Part shown: positions 46,430-55,633 of the stretch, one piece after another
Layout: the number at the start of each line of letters is the position of its first letter
Numbering within the stretch: position 1 is the first letter of the stretch
Origin: CAWEYO01 sp963813315
Lineage (GTDB): Bacteria; Pseudomonadota; Alphaproteobacteria; Rhizobiales; Rhizobiaceae
Length of the DNA stretch: 64,000 bases
Assembly: GCA_963813315.1 (NCBI GenBank)
Contig: CAWEYO010000014.1
Span: 124,001-188,000 of the forward strand
Reading direction: 5' to 3'
Notes under the pieces: generated by a model
What the model saw: the letters and a program-made list of their open reading frames with translations, nothing else
What the model was told of the DNA's origin: nothing
Databases searched by the model: none
Program-made: the position numbers and the translations under genes

Positions 46430-47644
46430 TCAGGGAAACAGCGGATCCGGCGTCATTTCCAGATGCAGGGTCGAGCCGGTCCATGGGTGCGTTTCGCAGA
46501 CCGCCTCGTCGAGTTCAACTCCAAGCCCGGGTTCCGCCGAAGGAATGACATTGCCGTCCTGCCATTCGATCTTTTTCTTCAGCAGCTTTTCGTGAAAGCC
46601 GTCCCATGTCTTGATGGATTCGAGGATAAGGAAATTCGGCAACGTGACGGCCACCTGGATGTTGGCGGCTCCCACGATCGGCCCGCAGTAGCAGTGTGGC
46701 GCGATCTGGATGTGATACGCCTCCGCCATCGCTGCTATTTTCTTTGTTTCGAGGATGCCGCCGGAACGTCCGACATTGGGCTGCAGGATCGTCGCGGCGC
46801 GGTTCTCGATGATCCGGGCGAATTCCCATTTCGTGGCGAGCCGTTCTCCCGTGGCGATGGGAATCGAGGTCTGGCGGGCGACCTGGGCCATCACTTCGGG
46901 CATGTCGGGCGGTACGGGTTCCTCGAACCAGAGCGGATCGTAAGGCTCGATCGCGCGCGCCATCCGCAGCGCACCCGACGCGGTGAACTGACCGTGCGTG
47001 CCGAACAGGATGTCGGCGCTCTGGCCGACCGCCTCGCGGATCGCCTTGACCATCCGCGTTGACAGGTCGATGTCGGCAAGCCGCGGCTGGTGGCCGTCAA
47101 AGGCGGTATAGGGGCCGGCAGGATCGAGCTTCAAAGCATTGAACCCCTGCTTGACATAAGCCAGAGCGGCCTCCGCCGCGAGGTCGGGGTCGTTGTAGAC
47201 GTTCTTCGGGCTGTCGGTTTCTCCCGGAAAAACGCTTCCCGTCCTTGGATAAAGATATGTGTATGTGCGCAGCGCCTCGTGTACCTGGCCGCCGAGCAAT
47301 TTGTAGACCGGCTTTCCTGCTTCCTTGCCGATGATGTCCCAACAGGCCATTTCGAGCGCCGAGACGCATCCCATCAATGAGATGTCCGGTCTTTGCGAGA
47401 AGCCCGACGAATAGGCGCGGCGGAAAAACGTTTCGATGTCGTGCGGGTCGCGGCCGACTAGGTATCGCGCCGCGCAATCCTCGATCATTCTCGCTGTCAC
47501 ATTCGGCCCGAAGGTCGCGTTGTAAGCCTCGCCATATCCGATCACGCCGCCGTCGGTGGTGAGTTTCACGAAGATGAAATAGCGCCCGCCGGTCTGCGGC
47601 GGCGGGTTGCCGACTACGAAGGTCTTGACGTCGGTGATCTTCAT
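46430..47644 (-). CDS. Mandelate racemase/muconate-lactonizing (enolase superfamily) sugar-acid dehydratase
   Basis: 404 residues. The capping domain opens MKITDVKTFVVGN. The barrel shows KLDPAGPYTAF, ADILFGTHGQFTASGALRMA, WFEEPVPPD and ATGERL, giving the acid ligands and general bases of the MR subgroup, and HCYCGPI near the end. The pattern suits a dehydratase of galactonate, galactarate or similar acids; the substrate is not decided by sequence. It starts ten bases after the GMC oxidoreductase, forming a catabolic pair. Confidence 0.87.
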   Translation of the reverse strand: MKITDVKTFVVGNPPPQTGGRYFIFVKLTTDGGVIGYGEAYNATFGPNVTARMIEDCAARYLVGRDPHDIETFFRRAYSSGFSQRPDISLMGCVSALEMACWDIIGKEAGKPVYKLLGGQVHEALRTYTYLYPRTGSVFPGETDSPKNVYNDPDLAAEAALAYVKQGFNALKLDPAGPYTAFDGHQPRLADIDLSTRMVKAIREAVGQSADILFGTHGQFTASGALRMARAIEPYDPLWFEEPVPPDMPEVMAQVARQTSIPIATGERLATKWEFARIIENRAATILQPNVGRSGGILETKKIAAMAEAYHIQIAPHCYCGPIVGAANIQVAVTLPNFLILESIKTWDGFHEKLLKKKIEWQDGNVIPSAEPGLGVELDEAVCETHPWTGSTLHLEMTPDPLFP

Positions 47645-47653
47645 GTCTGTCCC

Positions 47654-49270
47654 TCAGATGTGATCGGCGAGCACGAGCTCCGCGCCCTTGGCGCCGGTCA
47701 TGATGGCGGCGGCATTGGTATTGCCGCTGATATTGCTCGGAAAGATCGACGCGTCGATGACACGGAGGCCCTCGATGCCGTGCACTTTCAGACGCGAATC
47801 GACAACGGCCTTCGCCGGGTCGGGGCCCATGCGGCAGGTCGAAACCGGATGATAGACAGTGCCACTGCGGCGGCGGAAGTCGGCGATCAGCTCGTCGTCC
47901 GTCCTGCATACTGGTCCAGGCAGGACCTCCTCCGCGATGATTTCCGCCATGGAGGGCATGGAGGCGATCTTGCGCAGAAATTTCACGCCGTCGAGCATTT
48001 CGGCCACGTCTTCCTCCGTCGAGAAAGCGTTCGGCACGATCCTTGGATGGTCCAGGGGGTTGTTGGATCGTATCATGATCGAGCCGCGGCTTGTTGGCCG
48101 GCAATTGGAAAGGCCGATTGAGAAACCCGGCCAGCGGTCCGGTGTGAGGATAGGGCGCTCGCCGCTCCTGGGCATCACGGTCGAGAGCGCCTGAAAGTAG
48201 AGCTGCATGTTGGGCCGCCGGCGGGACGGATCGGTCCGGAAGAACCCCCCTGCACTATTCAAGCTGCGCGATAGCGGGCCGCTGCGCAGCACAAGGTACT
48301 GCATGCCGACCAGCAGCTTGCCCCACCATGGCCGCAGCAACTGGTTGAGCGTCGGCTCCCTTGCCTTGAAGGTGTAGTTGATGCCGACATGGTCCTGCAG
48401 ATTGGCGCCGACATGTTCGTTTGCGTGCAGCACCGGCACGCCGAACTTCTGGAGCAGGCGGCCCGGTCCGATGCCGGACAGTTGCAACAATTGCGGCGAG
48501 TTGACCGAGCCGCCGCTCACGATCACCTCCCGCCCGGCGCGGGCGGAACAGGCTGCACCGTTGCGCACATATTCGACGCCTGTGGCTCGCTTGCCTTCGA
48601 AGAGGATGCGCGTCGCCAGTGCGTTGGGCTCCACGCGGACGTTCCGCCGCTTCATCGCCGGCCGCAGGAATGCGCGCGCAGCAGACATGCGCCGGCCGTT
48701 TTTCGTCGAAATCTGATAGATGCCGACACCTTCCTGACCAGGACCGTTGAAGTCGGTGTTGAAGCCGAGGCCAGCTTCCGCGCCCGCCTTCAGGTAGCGC
48801 CGGGTAAGCGGATGGACACCGCGCGAGCAATCCGTGATGTGTACCGGTCCGCCGCACCCGCGCCATTCGTCAGCGCCTGCCTGGTTGTCCTCGATCGCCT
48901 TGAACGCCGGCAACAGGTCTGCGAAGCCCCATCCTGGATTTCCCGCCTCGCGCCAGTCGTCGAAGTCCTCCGGGTGGCCCCGAACCCAGACCATCGCATT
49001 GATAGAGCTTGATCCACCGAGCAGCTTGCCGCGCGGCCAGTGGTCGGCGTTGCCGGCAAGGCCGGGATCGGGCTCGGCCCTGTAGTTCCAGTTCACGGCC
49101 GGGTCGAAGAAGGTCTTGCCATAGCCGAGCGGCATCTGAACGAAGAAGCGCCGGTCGGTTCCGCCGGCTTCGAGGACAAGCACGGAGAAACTTCCATTCG
49201 CCGAAAGGCGCTCGGCGACTACAGAGCCAGCAGAACCGGCGCCAATGACAATGAAATCATAAGTTTGCAT
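47654..49270 (-). CDS. GMC-family FAD oxidoreductase (choline dehydrogenase-like)
   Basis: 538 residues. YDFIVIGAGSAGSVVAERLS is the FAD Rossmann motif; GRGKLLGGSSSINAM-type signature 1 and VIVSGGSVNSPQLLQLSGIG signature 2 follow, with the C-terminal YHPVSTCRMG active-site histidine. Such enzymes oxidise alcohols or sugars. Coupled to the enolase-superfamily dehydratase, it probably feeds a sugar or polyol acid pathway. ATG 49270 gives the conserved N-terminus, though TTG 49297 has AAGGAC nine bases upstream and may be the real start. Confidence 0.9.
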   Translation of the reverse strand: MQTYDFIVIGAGSAGSVVAERLSANGSFSVLVLEAGGTDRRFFVQMPLGYGKTFFDPAVNWNYRAEPDPGLAGNADHWPRGKLLGGSSSINAMVWVRGHPEDFDDWREAGNPGWGFADLLPAFKAIEDNQAGADEWRGCGGPVHITDCSRGVHPLTRRYLKAGAEAGLGFNTDFNGPGQEGVGIYQISTKNGRRMSAARAFLRPAMKRRNVRVEPNALATRILFEGKRATGVEYVRNGAACSARAGREVIVSGGSVNSPQLLQLSGIGPGRLLQKFGVPVLHANEHVGANLQDHVGINYTFKAREPTLNQLLRPWWGKLLVGMQYLVLRSGPLSRSLNSAGGFFRTDPSRRRPNMQLYFQALSTVMPRSGERPILTPDRWPGFSIGLSNCRPTSRGSIMIRSNNPLDHPRIVPNAFSTEEDVAEMLDGVKFLRKIASMPSMAEIIAEEVLPGPVCRTDDELIADFRRRSGTVYHPVSTCRMGPDPAKAVVDSRLKVHGIEGLRVIDASIFPSNISGNTNAAAIMTGAKGAELVLADHI

Positions 49271-49308
49271 GGGTTTTTGATAATGTGCCGCCGACAATTC
49301 TGTTTCGT

Positions 49309-49585
49309 CCTTGGAGCGATTCCGATTCTGACGGAATCGGTGAGCCGCTCTAATTCTTTGTTTTCACGCAATTCCGGACGGAAAACCGATCTCCACTTTT
49401 CCTGGAATTGCTGTTTGTTTTCACGCAATTCCGGACGGAAAACCGGTTCCCACTTTTCCTGGAATTGCTGTTTGTTTTCACGCAATTCCGGACGGAAAAC
49501 CGGTTCCCACTTTTCCTGGAATTGCTGTCTGTTCTTACGCAATTCCGGACGGAAAACTGGTTCCCACTTTTCCTGGAATTGCTTT
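49309..49585. repeat. Palindromic repeat with a four-copy 57-base tandem array
   Basis: GAGCGATTCCGATTCTGACG with an inverted partner forms the left part. From 49358, four units of 57 bases start at 49358, 49415, 49472 and 49529, each containing GCAATTCCGGACGGAAAACC and CACTTTTCCTGGAATTGC. The units abut without spacers. A relative without the array lies at 62853-63013. Confidence 0.9.
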
Positions 49586-49678
49586 ACCTAAGCATCCGCC
49601 TCTTGGTCCGTCACCCATGCTTCCGGCATCGGCTGTGAGAAATGCGACCGCGAAGGTTCGGCGTCCAGGGATAGTCCG

Positions 49679-50062
49679 TCAGGGCCGACCTGCGGAAACC
49701 GCGGCCTCGTCGAAGCGCGCTCGTGCCTCGTTCACGCGGGAGATGTTCTGGCGCGCCCATTCGCCAAGCGCGTTGACCGGCACGCGAAGTTCGCGTCCGA
49801 GGTCGGTGAGTTCGTAATCAACACGGGGTGGAATGGTCGGAAATACCTTGCGGGTGACGAAGCCGTCGCGCTCCAGGCCGCGCAACGTCGCGGTCAGCAT
49901 CTTCTGCGAGATTCCGCCGATGCTCCGCAGCAACTCGCTGAAGCGCATCGGACCTTCACTCAGATAGCCGACGACCAATACGGTCCATTTGTCACCGACA
50001 CGGCCCAGAATATCGCTGACGGCACGGCAATCCGTGCTTTCAAAATGGAGCGCAGGTTTCAA
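49679..50062 (-). CDS. HxlR-family redox-type regulator
   Basis: 127 residues from TTG 50062, which has AAGGAGG seven bases upstream. The HxlR winged helix is clear: DILGRVGDKWTVLVVGYL, FSELLRSIGGISQKMLTATLRGLERDG and DYELTDLG. A single N-terminal cysteine (STDCRAV, Cys12) sits where YodB/HypR-type redox sensors have theirs. It is divergent from an NADPH-dependent FMN reductase gene, the usual partner of such sensors. An ATG at 50137 would reach almost to the partner gene. Confidence 0.87.
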   Translation of the reverse strand: MKPALHFESTDCRAVSDILGRVGDKWTVLVVGYLSEGPMRFSELLRSIGGISQKMLTATLRGLERDGFVTRKVFPTIPPRVDYELTDLGRELRVPVNALGEWARQNISRVNEARARFDEAAVSAGRP

Positions 50063-50074
50063 AAAAGTGCCTCC

Positions 50075-50126
50075 TTGTGCACTGTGTCGACACTCTCCTA
50101 TATAGCGTCGGTATACAACGGATACC
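50075..50126. promoter_or_regulatory. Divergent promoter/operator between HxlR and FMN-reductase genes
   Basis: Rightward TTGTGC (50075-50080) and TATATA (50099-50104) are 18 bases apart. The palindrome GTGTCGACAC (50084-50093) lies between them, and a second dyad GGTAT-N7-ATACC (50110-50126) lies at the start point. Both are placed for repression. Confidence 0.5.
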
Positions 50127-50148
50127 ATAGTTTCCAAAGGAGAGAATC

Positions 50149-50754
50149 ATGGTCAAACCAAAGATAGGCATCGTCGTCGGCAGCACGCGTCCGGGTCGCT
50201 TTGCCGACCAACCGGCGGAATGGATTTATAGCATCGCCAAGGCGCGTGGCGATATCGATATCGAAATTGTTGATCTGCGCGACTATCCGCTGCCATTCTA
50301 TGACGAAGCCGGCTCGCCCGCATACGGCCCTGTGAACAACGAAGTTGCACAGCGTTGGCAGAAGAAGGTGGCGAGCCTCGACGGCTTCATTTTCCTGGCT
50401 GCCGAGTACAATCGCGGCCCGACGGCAGTGCTGAAGAACGCGCTCGACTATGCCTACAACGAATGGAACAAAAAGCCGGTGGCTTTCGTCGGCTATGGCG
50501 GTGTTGGGGGTGCTCGGGCAGTCGAACAGCTTCGCCTGCACGCGGTCGAGTTGCAGATGGCGCCTACGCGCACCGGCGTTCATATTCTCTGGCCGGATTT
50601 TATGGCGATCCGGAGCGAAGGCAGGAAGCTCAGCGAATTCGCGCACCTGAACAGCAGCGCCAGTGACATGCTCGACCAGCTCGTATGGTGGACCAGGGCC
50701 CTCAACGCCGCGCGGGCCGCGGACGCTCGGACCAACGACAGCAAGGCAGCCTGA
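50149..50754 (+). CDS. NADPH-dependent FMN reductase-family flavodoxin-fold protein
   Basis: 201 residues. KIGIVVGSTRPGRFADQPAEWI is the FMN phosphate loop, FLAAEYNRGPTAVLKNALDYAYNEW the second flavin motif, and VAFVGYGGVGGARAVEQLR the third. Relatives reduce quinones, azo compounds, chromate or flavins. AAAGGAGAG precedes ATG 50149. The divergent HxlR gene suggests induction by electrophiles or oxidants. Confidence 0.9.
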   Translation: MVKPKIGIVVGSTRPGRFADQPAEWIYSIAKARGDIDIEIVDLRDYPLPFYDEAGSPAYGPVNNEVAQRWQKKVASLDGFIFLAAEYNRGPTAVLKNALDYAYNEWNKKPVAFVGYGGVGGARAVEQLRLHAVELQMAPTRTGVHILWPDFMAIRSEGRKLSEFAHLNSSASDMLDQLVWWTRALNAARAADARTNDSKAA

Positions 50755-50807
50755 CGAACGGAATTCCTTCCAGGGAAGGATGTAGGGCAATCGCATATGG
50801 GTAACCG

Positions 50808-50941
50808 CCCCCTCATCCGGCCTCGCTCTGCTCGGCCACCTTCTCCCCGCCGGGGAGAAGAGCGTGCGGCGGCGCGGCCGGCGACCTCCTCTCCCTTCGG
50901 GGAGAGGGTGGCGAGGGCGAAGCCTGAGCCGGGTGAGGGGG
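50808..50941. repeat. RIME-like repeat, same family as inside uvrB
   Basis: CCCCTCATCCGGCCTCGCTC … CACCTTCTCCCCGCCGGGGAG … CTCTCCCTTCGGGGAGAGGG … GGGTGAGGGGG; strong nested hairpins. It lies between the FMN-reductase and CorC-like genes. Confidence 0.8.
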
Positions 50942-51019
50942 ACACGGATCCTGGTAAAACCCACTGCGATTGCACTGGGGAGAGTTGGGACGGCGCGTGC
51001 GCCGTCCTTTTTCTTCTTG

Positions 51020-52354
51020 TCAGCGCCGTGTTTCGCGTCGTCCGCCCGGCAGTCGGCTTGCGATAACCTTGTCGATGCGCCGCCCGTCGAGGTCGACCAC
51101 TTCGAAACGCCAGCCGTGCGCGTCGACGGACTCACCGGTCGAAGGCAAATGGTGCATCTCAGAAAGAATGAAGCCGGCGAGCGTCTCGTAGTCGCGGTTT
51201 TCCGGTAGGTCGAAATTCAGATGGTCCGCCATTTCGTCCGCGGGCATGTAGCCGGGAAGCAGCCATGAGCCGTCCTCCCGTTGTACCAGTTCCTGGTCGT
51301 CGGCATCGATATCGGCGCGGAACACGCCCGCAATCGCCTCAAGTATGTCGGCCGGTGTCACGATCCCTTCGAAATGGCCGTACTCATCGTGGACAAGCGC
51401 CACCGGCACATCGGATTCCTTCAGCGTCGCAAGCACGTCCAGCGCATCGGCCTGGTCGTGGACGATCGGCGCCAAGCGCACGTGACGCGCCGGATCGAAC
51501 TTCTGACCAGCCAGCATCGCTGCCAATAGCTCTCGCGTTTGGACGACGCCGACCATTGCATCGACGGTGCCGTCGCCGGCGGGCAGGCGCGAGTGTTGGG
51601 TTTCCATCAACATCTTGCGGGTCGTCAATTCATCCGCCTGGAGATTGATCCAGTCGACATCGGTGCGCGGCGTCATGACGGCGCGCACCGCGCGGTCGCC
51701 GAGACGCATGACCCCGGCGATCATGCGCCGCTCGTCGGACTCGATGGTCCCGTGATGCTCGGCCTCCGCCACCAGCATCTTGATTTCCTCGTCGGTCACC
51801 TTTTCCTCGCTCTCTTCCTTCTGGCCCAGAAGATGGAGAAGGCCGCGGCCGGAAATGTCGAGCAGCCACACCAAAGGCGCGGAGACCCTGGCGAGGATTG
51901 TCATCGCGGGTGCAACCCGGACCGCGACCGCTTCCGGGTTGCGGAGCGCGATTTGCTTGGGGACGAGTTCGCCGATAACCAGGGAGCCATAAGTGATCAA
52001 CGCGACTACCGCGCCGACACCGAGCGCATCGGCGATACCGTCCGGAACGCCCATGTCCACAAGCAGTTCGGTCATCCTCAGGCCGATAGTGGCGCCGGAA
52101 AAGGCGCCAGAAAGCACGCCCACAAGCGTAATGCCGATCTGGACGGTGGACAGAAAGCGGCCGGGATTGGCGCCGAGTGCCAGCGCACGGCCCGCGCCTT
52201 TGATATCGCGATCGATCATCGCCTTCAGGCGGGCGGGGCGGGAGGATACGATTGCCAGCTCAGACATGGCCAGCACGCCGTTGACAAAGATGAGGACAAC
52301 GACGGTGGCAATCTGAATATAGAGCAGCAGCATGCCGGAACCCTTAGCACTCAT
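51020..52354 (-). CDS. CorC/HlyC-family membrane protein (CNNM, CBS pair, CorC_HlyC)
   Basis: 444 residues. Residues 1-200 form a DUF21/CNNM membrane domain with about four helices (MSELAIVSSRPARLK near the start). Two CBS domains follow (MTPRTDVDWINL … VALVHDEYGHFEGIVT), and a C-terminal CorC_HlyC domain (DGSWLLPGYMPADEM …). The family is linked to Mg2+ or Co2+ efflux and was first called hemolysin-like. The first Met (52354) gives the expected N-terminus. Confidence 0.92.
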   Translation of the reverse strand: MSAKGSGMLLLYIQIATVVVLIFVNGVLAMSELAIVSSRPARLKAMIDRDIKGAGRALALGANPGRFLSTVQIGITLVGVLSGAFSGATIGLRMTELLVDMGVPDGIADALGVGAVVALITYGSLVIGELVPKQIALRNPEAVAVRVAPAMTILARVSAPLVWLLDISGRGLLHLLGQKEESEEKVTDEEIKMLVAEAEHHGTIESDERRMIAGVMRLGDRAVRAVMTPRTDVDWINLQADELTTRKMLMETQHSRLPAGDGTVDAMVGVVQTRELLAAMLAGQKFDPARHVRLAPIVHDQADALDVLATLKESDVPVALVHDEYGHFEGIVTPADILEAIAGVFRADIDADDQELVQREDGSWLLPGYMPADEMADHLNFDLPENRDYETLAGFILSEMHHLPSTGESVDAHGWRFEVVDLDGRRIDKVIASRLPGGRRETRR

Positions 52355-52420
52355 GCCCGCTGCAACAGAAGGGCAAAACGCCTTGCGGGAATTTGGAAAG
52401 CGATGGGCTGCCGCGCGGAG

Positions 52421-53155
52421 CTACATCCGGGATTGTGGGACGAGTATGCCGACGGTCACCCATCCGTCGGTGAAGTAGGGATCGCCGCCCCCATTGCGGC
52501 CGTCCTTGGTCGGGCCGCGTCCTTCGATGCGGTATTGTCCGGACAGCATGTGCGCCTTGGCGAGATCGTCGATGACGTTGTTGCGCTCGGCGTCGACGTC
52601 GGGGCCGATGTGGTGGGTGATCTGGCCGGTGTCATGGCTTAAGCCCACTCCGCGATCGAAGCTCGCCGAACCGAGCCACAGGGGGCTTCCGTCCTTGGCT
52701 GTTCGCGACGTCAGCCAAAGCCGGATGTGATGGCGTTGATCGGCACTTTCCCCGATCGGTTTTTCGAAGGCGAGGTCCTGGCGGCGGCCATCGAACAGCA
52801 ATGTGCTGACCGGCGCATCGGCATAGGGACGATCGAGAACCACGCTGGCGCCGATCTCGATGCTGCTGCTGAGCGTGATCGGATCAGCCGGATCCCAGTG
52901 TGCCGCCGCGAAGGCATGCAGGACATCGTTTTTTGAGCCGGCAAGTCCGACATTGATGGGGTCGCCTGGTATTCCCTGCGGCGTCACCGTCAGCATTTCA
53001 CGCGATGCAAGCGGGTTCCCGCCGTACCGCCACGACCACAAGTCGGGAACGATTTCGTAGGCTGACATGAAATAGGCCCCGCCGGCGATCAACATCGCGG
53101 CGGCAATCAGTCTCAAGCTTTTGTGCCGGAGTATTGTCATGGAACCGGACCGCAT
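52421..53155 (-). CDS. LssY C-terminal-domain membrane-anchored protein
   Basis: 244 residues with one N-terminal membrane helix (about 13-31). INVGLAGSKNDVLHAFAAAHWDPADPITLSSS, VLDRPYADAPVSTLLFDGRRQDLAFEKP and HHIRLWLTSR are the LssY_C blocks. The domain is linked to a type I secretion locus in Legionella, but its function is unknown. Most of the protein should face the periplasm. ATG 53140 is an alternative start. Confidence 0.82.
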   Translation of the reverse strand: MRSGSMTILRHKSLRLIAAAMLIAGGAYFMSAYEIVPDLWSWRYGGNPLASREMLTVTPQGIPGDPINVGLAGSKNDVLHAFAAAHWDPADPITLSSSIEIGASVVLDRPYADAPVSTLLFDGRRQDLAFEKPIGESADQRHHIRLWLTSRTAKDGSPLWLGSASFDRGVGLSHDTGQITHHIGPDVDAERNNVIDDLAKAHMLSGQYRIEGRGPTKDGRNGGGDPYFTDGWVTVGILVPQSRM

Positions 53156-53205
53156 CTGCCGGCGCTACAGTACACGTTCGGAACGTGACAATGCAAAAAC
53201 GAGCC

Positions 53206-54385
53206 CTAGTGGCAGGCGCGCCGGCCGTTCCGCCGCGGCTTGATGTCGAAGTGGAAGTGGTTGCGGTGATCGAAGTTGTAGCCGGGACCGAGCACCGTGG
53301 TGAAATAGTTGCAGCCATCGGCTCGCACCGAGTTCAGGAAACCGCGCTTGCGAAAAGCGAACCAGCCAGGCTTGCGAACATCGATATCGCGGCCGTTATT
53401 GAGTTCTATCCGCATGACATCCAGCGCGTTGCCGCGGGAATGCTCGGATGACGTATGCGTGCCGCGGATATTGCGGCACGAGTAGCTCGAACCCTGATGG
53501 ATCGCTTTGACCCCCGACAGGTAACGGAAGCGTGCGGAAGGCGCCAGTTCCCGCTTGGTCCAGAGCGCAAAGCTCGCGGCCATTTCGCAGCTCAGCGTTG
53601 CGGCAGGCATCATCTTGATGCCGCCGGACAGCTGCGAGACCTTGACCGGATAATCGATCCGGCATGCTCCGCCGTCGTTGATCGGCGCAAGATCGCGATA
53701 AGTCACGCCGAGTCGCCTGAGTTGGCGCCGGCAGGCCACTTCGTCCCGGGGCATTGCCGCCGGGCGAGAGACCCTCGGTGCGTCCAGACGCGGGTAAGCC
53801 GCGGCATGAACATCCGAACGCGGCTGGAGGTGGGGACGTGATGGAGGCGCAATGACTGCCGCCGTCTGGACTTCCGGCTCGAGCGGGATCTGTTCATCGA
53901 GATCCGAAGGTGCCGGAATTTGGGGGGCTGGCGGAGCCAGAACGGCGACAGGTTGTTCTCCCACATCCATGTCGGTCAGCGGATCCGACTGGGCGGGCAT
54001 CTCACTGCCCGCGGCAGGGTCCGAGACAGCGACCGTTTGGTCACCCATATCCGGCTGGGTCAGCAAGTAGTCATCCGAGGGTTCCGATGGCGGCATGTCT
54101 CCAGCGGGCGCCGTGACCTCCATTGTCTGGTTTGCGACTGCCATGTCTGGCTGTGGATAGGAATTCGGCGGGGGCAATCGTTTGCGGGTCAGCGAGAGGC
54201 TGTACGATCGCGGCGGTCTGAGCCCCCACATCGACCGAGGGCCGGCGCATCGAGAGCACGCCATCGCTCGTGCACGCGGAAATGACGATCATGGCCAGCA
54301 GGCCGGCGCACACGGTGCCCTGAGCCTGCAATGAGCCGATTGCGGGCAGGCAAGCGGCGAGCATCCTCCAAATTACTGACAGCAT
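53206..54385 (-). pseudogene. Extensin-family lipoprotein, frameshifted near its N-terminus
   Basis: The upstream frame (54385 downward) encodes a lipoprotein-like signal ending LAMIVISAC and continues through AAIVQPLADPQTIAP. The downstream frame continues NSYPQPDMAVANQ, an acidic repeat linker (QPDMGDQTVAV …) and a C-terminal extensin-like domain with CRRQLRRLGV, SSYSCRNIRGTHTSSEHSRGNALDVM and HFHFDIKPR. Deleting one base of the five-G run at 54170-54174 joins them. Either a real mutation or a homopolymer sequencing error. The intact protein would be a surface lipoprotein of about 390 residues. A paralogue lies immediately upstream. Confidence 0.75.
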
Positions 54386-54480
54386 CGATCGGCTTCCTGT
54401 CCCCTGGCCGCCGACGATAGCGGCCAAGGGTAAAGGAAAACTCAGTGATGGAATTTACCGCTGTGGCGAAGTGGACGCTT

Positions 54481-55338
54481 TCATTGGCAAAAGGTCGCCC
54501 CATTTCGGCGCATTGCGAGATCGAGGTGGAAGTGGTTGGCATGGTCGGTATCGCTGCCGGGCCCGAGTACGGTTCTGAACGGCCCGCACGCGGCCCGCCG
54601 CACCTTTGACAGGAACAGCGAATGCCTCGGATTGCGGGTGGCGTTCACCTCGATCAGCGTACCGTCCGACAAAGTGAAGCCAGCTATATCGACCGCATTG
54701 CCGAAGGCGTGTTCAGACAACTTCATCGTGCCGTTGCGCGGGCGGCAGATGTAACCGGAAGCCTGCCGGATTGATTTCAGCGGAGAGCCGAGTTCTTCCC
54801 TGGCAATTTTTGTAGCTGTTTCTGTCAGGAACCGGGCCAACACTTCTGCGATGGCGCAATTGATCAGGGCCCCCGGCTGGACGTCTATGCCATCTCCGAG
54901 GGAGGAGAGCATGATCGGATGCGGGATGGCGCAGCCGCTCGGATCGCTGACAGGCGGCTCAACCTTGAACTTGGCTCCCAAGCCTGAAAGGCGCTGCCGG
55001 CAAGCGGCTTCTTCGGCAGCCGAGGTCTGCGGCCGCGGCGGAGATTGAAGTCGCGGCTGTGCATCCGGCTTGTGCTGGTCAGGTACCGGAGGTGCCGGCT
55101 GCCCCTCGTCAATGCCGGGACGGGGCTCGGGCTTCACCTTGATCCGCTCCGGCAGCGGAGAGCCAGGCGCTGGTCTCTGCCCGCTGCTGTCGCTCGCAGC
55201 GATGGAGTTGCGCGGTGCAGGAACAGGCGCCTTCATGGGCAAAGGATCGCCGGCGGCGCGACCGGCGGCGAAAAGGATGGCCAGCGCAAGCGGAACTCGC
55301 TTTCGGACGAATGACCTTTGTGACCGAGCCAATTCCAT
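54481..55338 (-). CDS. Extensin-family exported protein
   Basis: 285 residues: an N-terminal signal segment (RKRVPLALAILFAAGRAAGDP), a Pro/Lys/Gln-rich linker to about residue 105, then an extensin-like C-terminal domain. The domain shows CRQRLSGLGAKF, SGCAIPHPIMLSSLGDG, GYICRPRNGTMKLSEHAFGNAVDIAGF and CGPFRTVLGPGSDTDHANHFHLDLA. The conserved SEHAFGNAVDI and HFHLD His/Asp residues resemble the zinc site of D,D-peptidase (VanY/MepA-like) folds, suggesting cell-wall action. Tandem paralogue of the frameshifted gene after it. Confidence 0.85.
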   Translation of the reverse strand: MELARSQRSFVRKRVPLALAILFAAGRAAGDPLPMKAPVPAPRNSIAASDSSGQRPAPGSPLPERIKVKPEPRPGIDEGQPAPPVPDQHKPDAQPRLQSPPRPQTSAAEEAACRQRLSGLGAKFKVEPPVSDPSGCAIPHPIMLSSLGDGIDVQPGALINCAIAEVLARFLTETATKIAREELGSPLKSIRQASGYICRPRNGTMKLSEHAFGNAVDIAGFTLSDGTLIEVNATRNPRHSLFLSKVRRAACGPFRTVLGPGSDTDHANHFHLDLAMRRNGATFCQ

Positions 55339-55407
55339 CCCGCCGACATGGCGTTGTGCCGGCCGGGTGCAACGGTCGCGGCAATCACAATGGGTTACGG
55401 TCGATGA

Positions 55408-55618
55408 CTAATGCATGTCGCCCAAAAGTGCGCAGCGGTTTTGGGATAACGACATGCACAAAAACAATAGCCTAAAGCGCGTCGCATAAATCCGTTTCGA
55501 AGCAATGCGCTTAATGCATGTCGCCCAAAAGTGCGCAGCGGTTTTGGGATAACGACATGCGCAAAAACAATAGCCTAAAGCGCGTCGCATAAATCCGTTT
55601 CGAAGCAATGCGCTTTAG
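55408..55618. repeat. Two tandem copies of a 103-base palindromic repeat
   Basis: Units starting at 55411 and 55514 are nearly identical: ATGCATGTCGCCCAAAAGTG, CGGTTTTGGGATAACGACATG, then AAAGCGCGTCGCATAAATCC and CGAAGCAATGCGCTT. Arms CCCAAAA/TTTTGGG and ATGTCG/CGACAT form one hairpin, and AAGCGCGTCGC with GCAATGCGCTT form another. Inverted copies flank trxB. Confidence 0.9.
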
Positions 55619-55633
55619 AGCGCGCGAACGGCA

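Noticed and set aside
49358..49585. Possible CRISPR array (regular repeat units)
   Set aside because: Units are contiguous 57-base copies without unique spacers, and there are no cas genes; it is a tandem duplication of an intergenic repeat.
49040..49591. Rightward open frame encoding 19-residue repeats
   Set aside because: Runs antisense over the GMC oxidoreductase start and through the tandem repeat; no ribosome site, and openness follows from the 57-base (3n) period.
50098..51135. 345-codon leftward open frame
   Set aside because: Crosses the FMN-reductase gene antisense, a RIME-like repeat and the CorC 3' end; no coding motifs.
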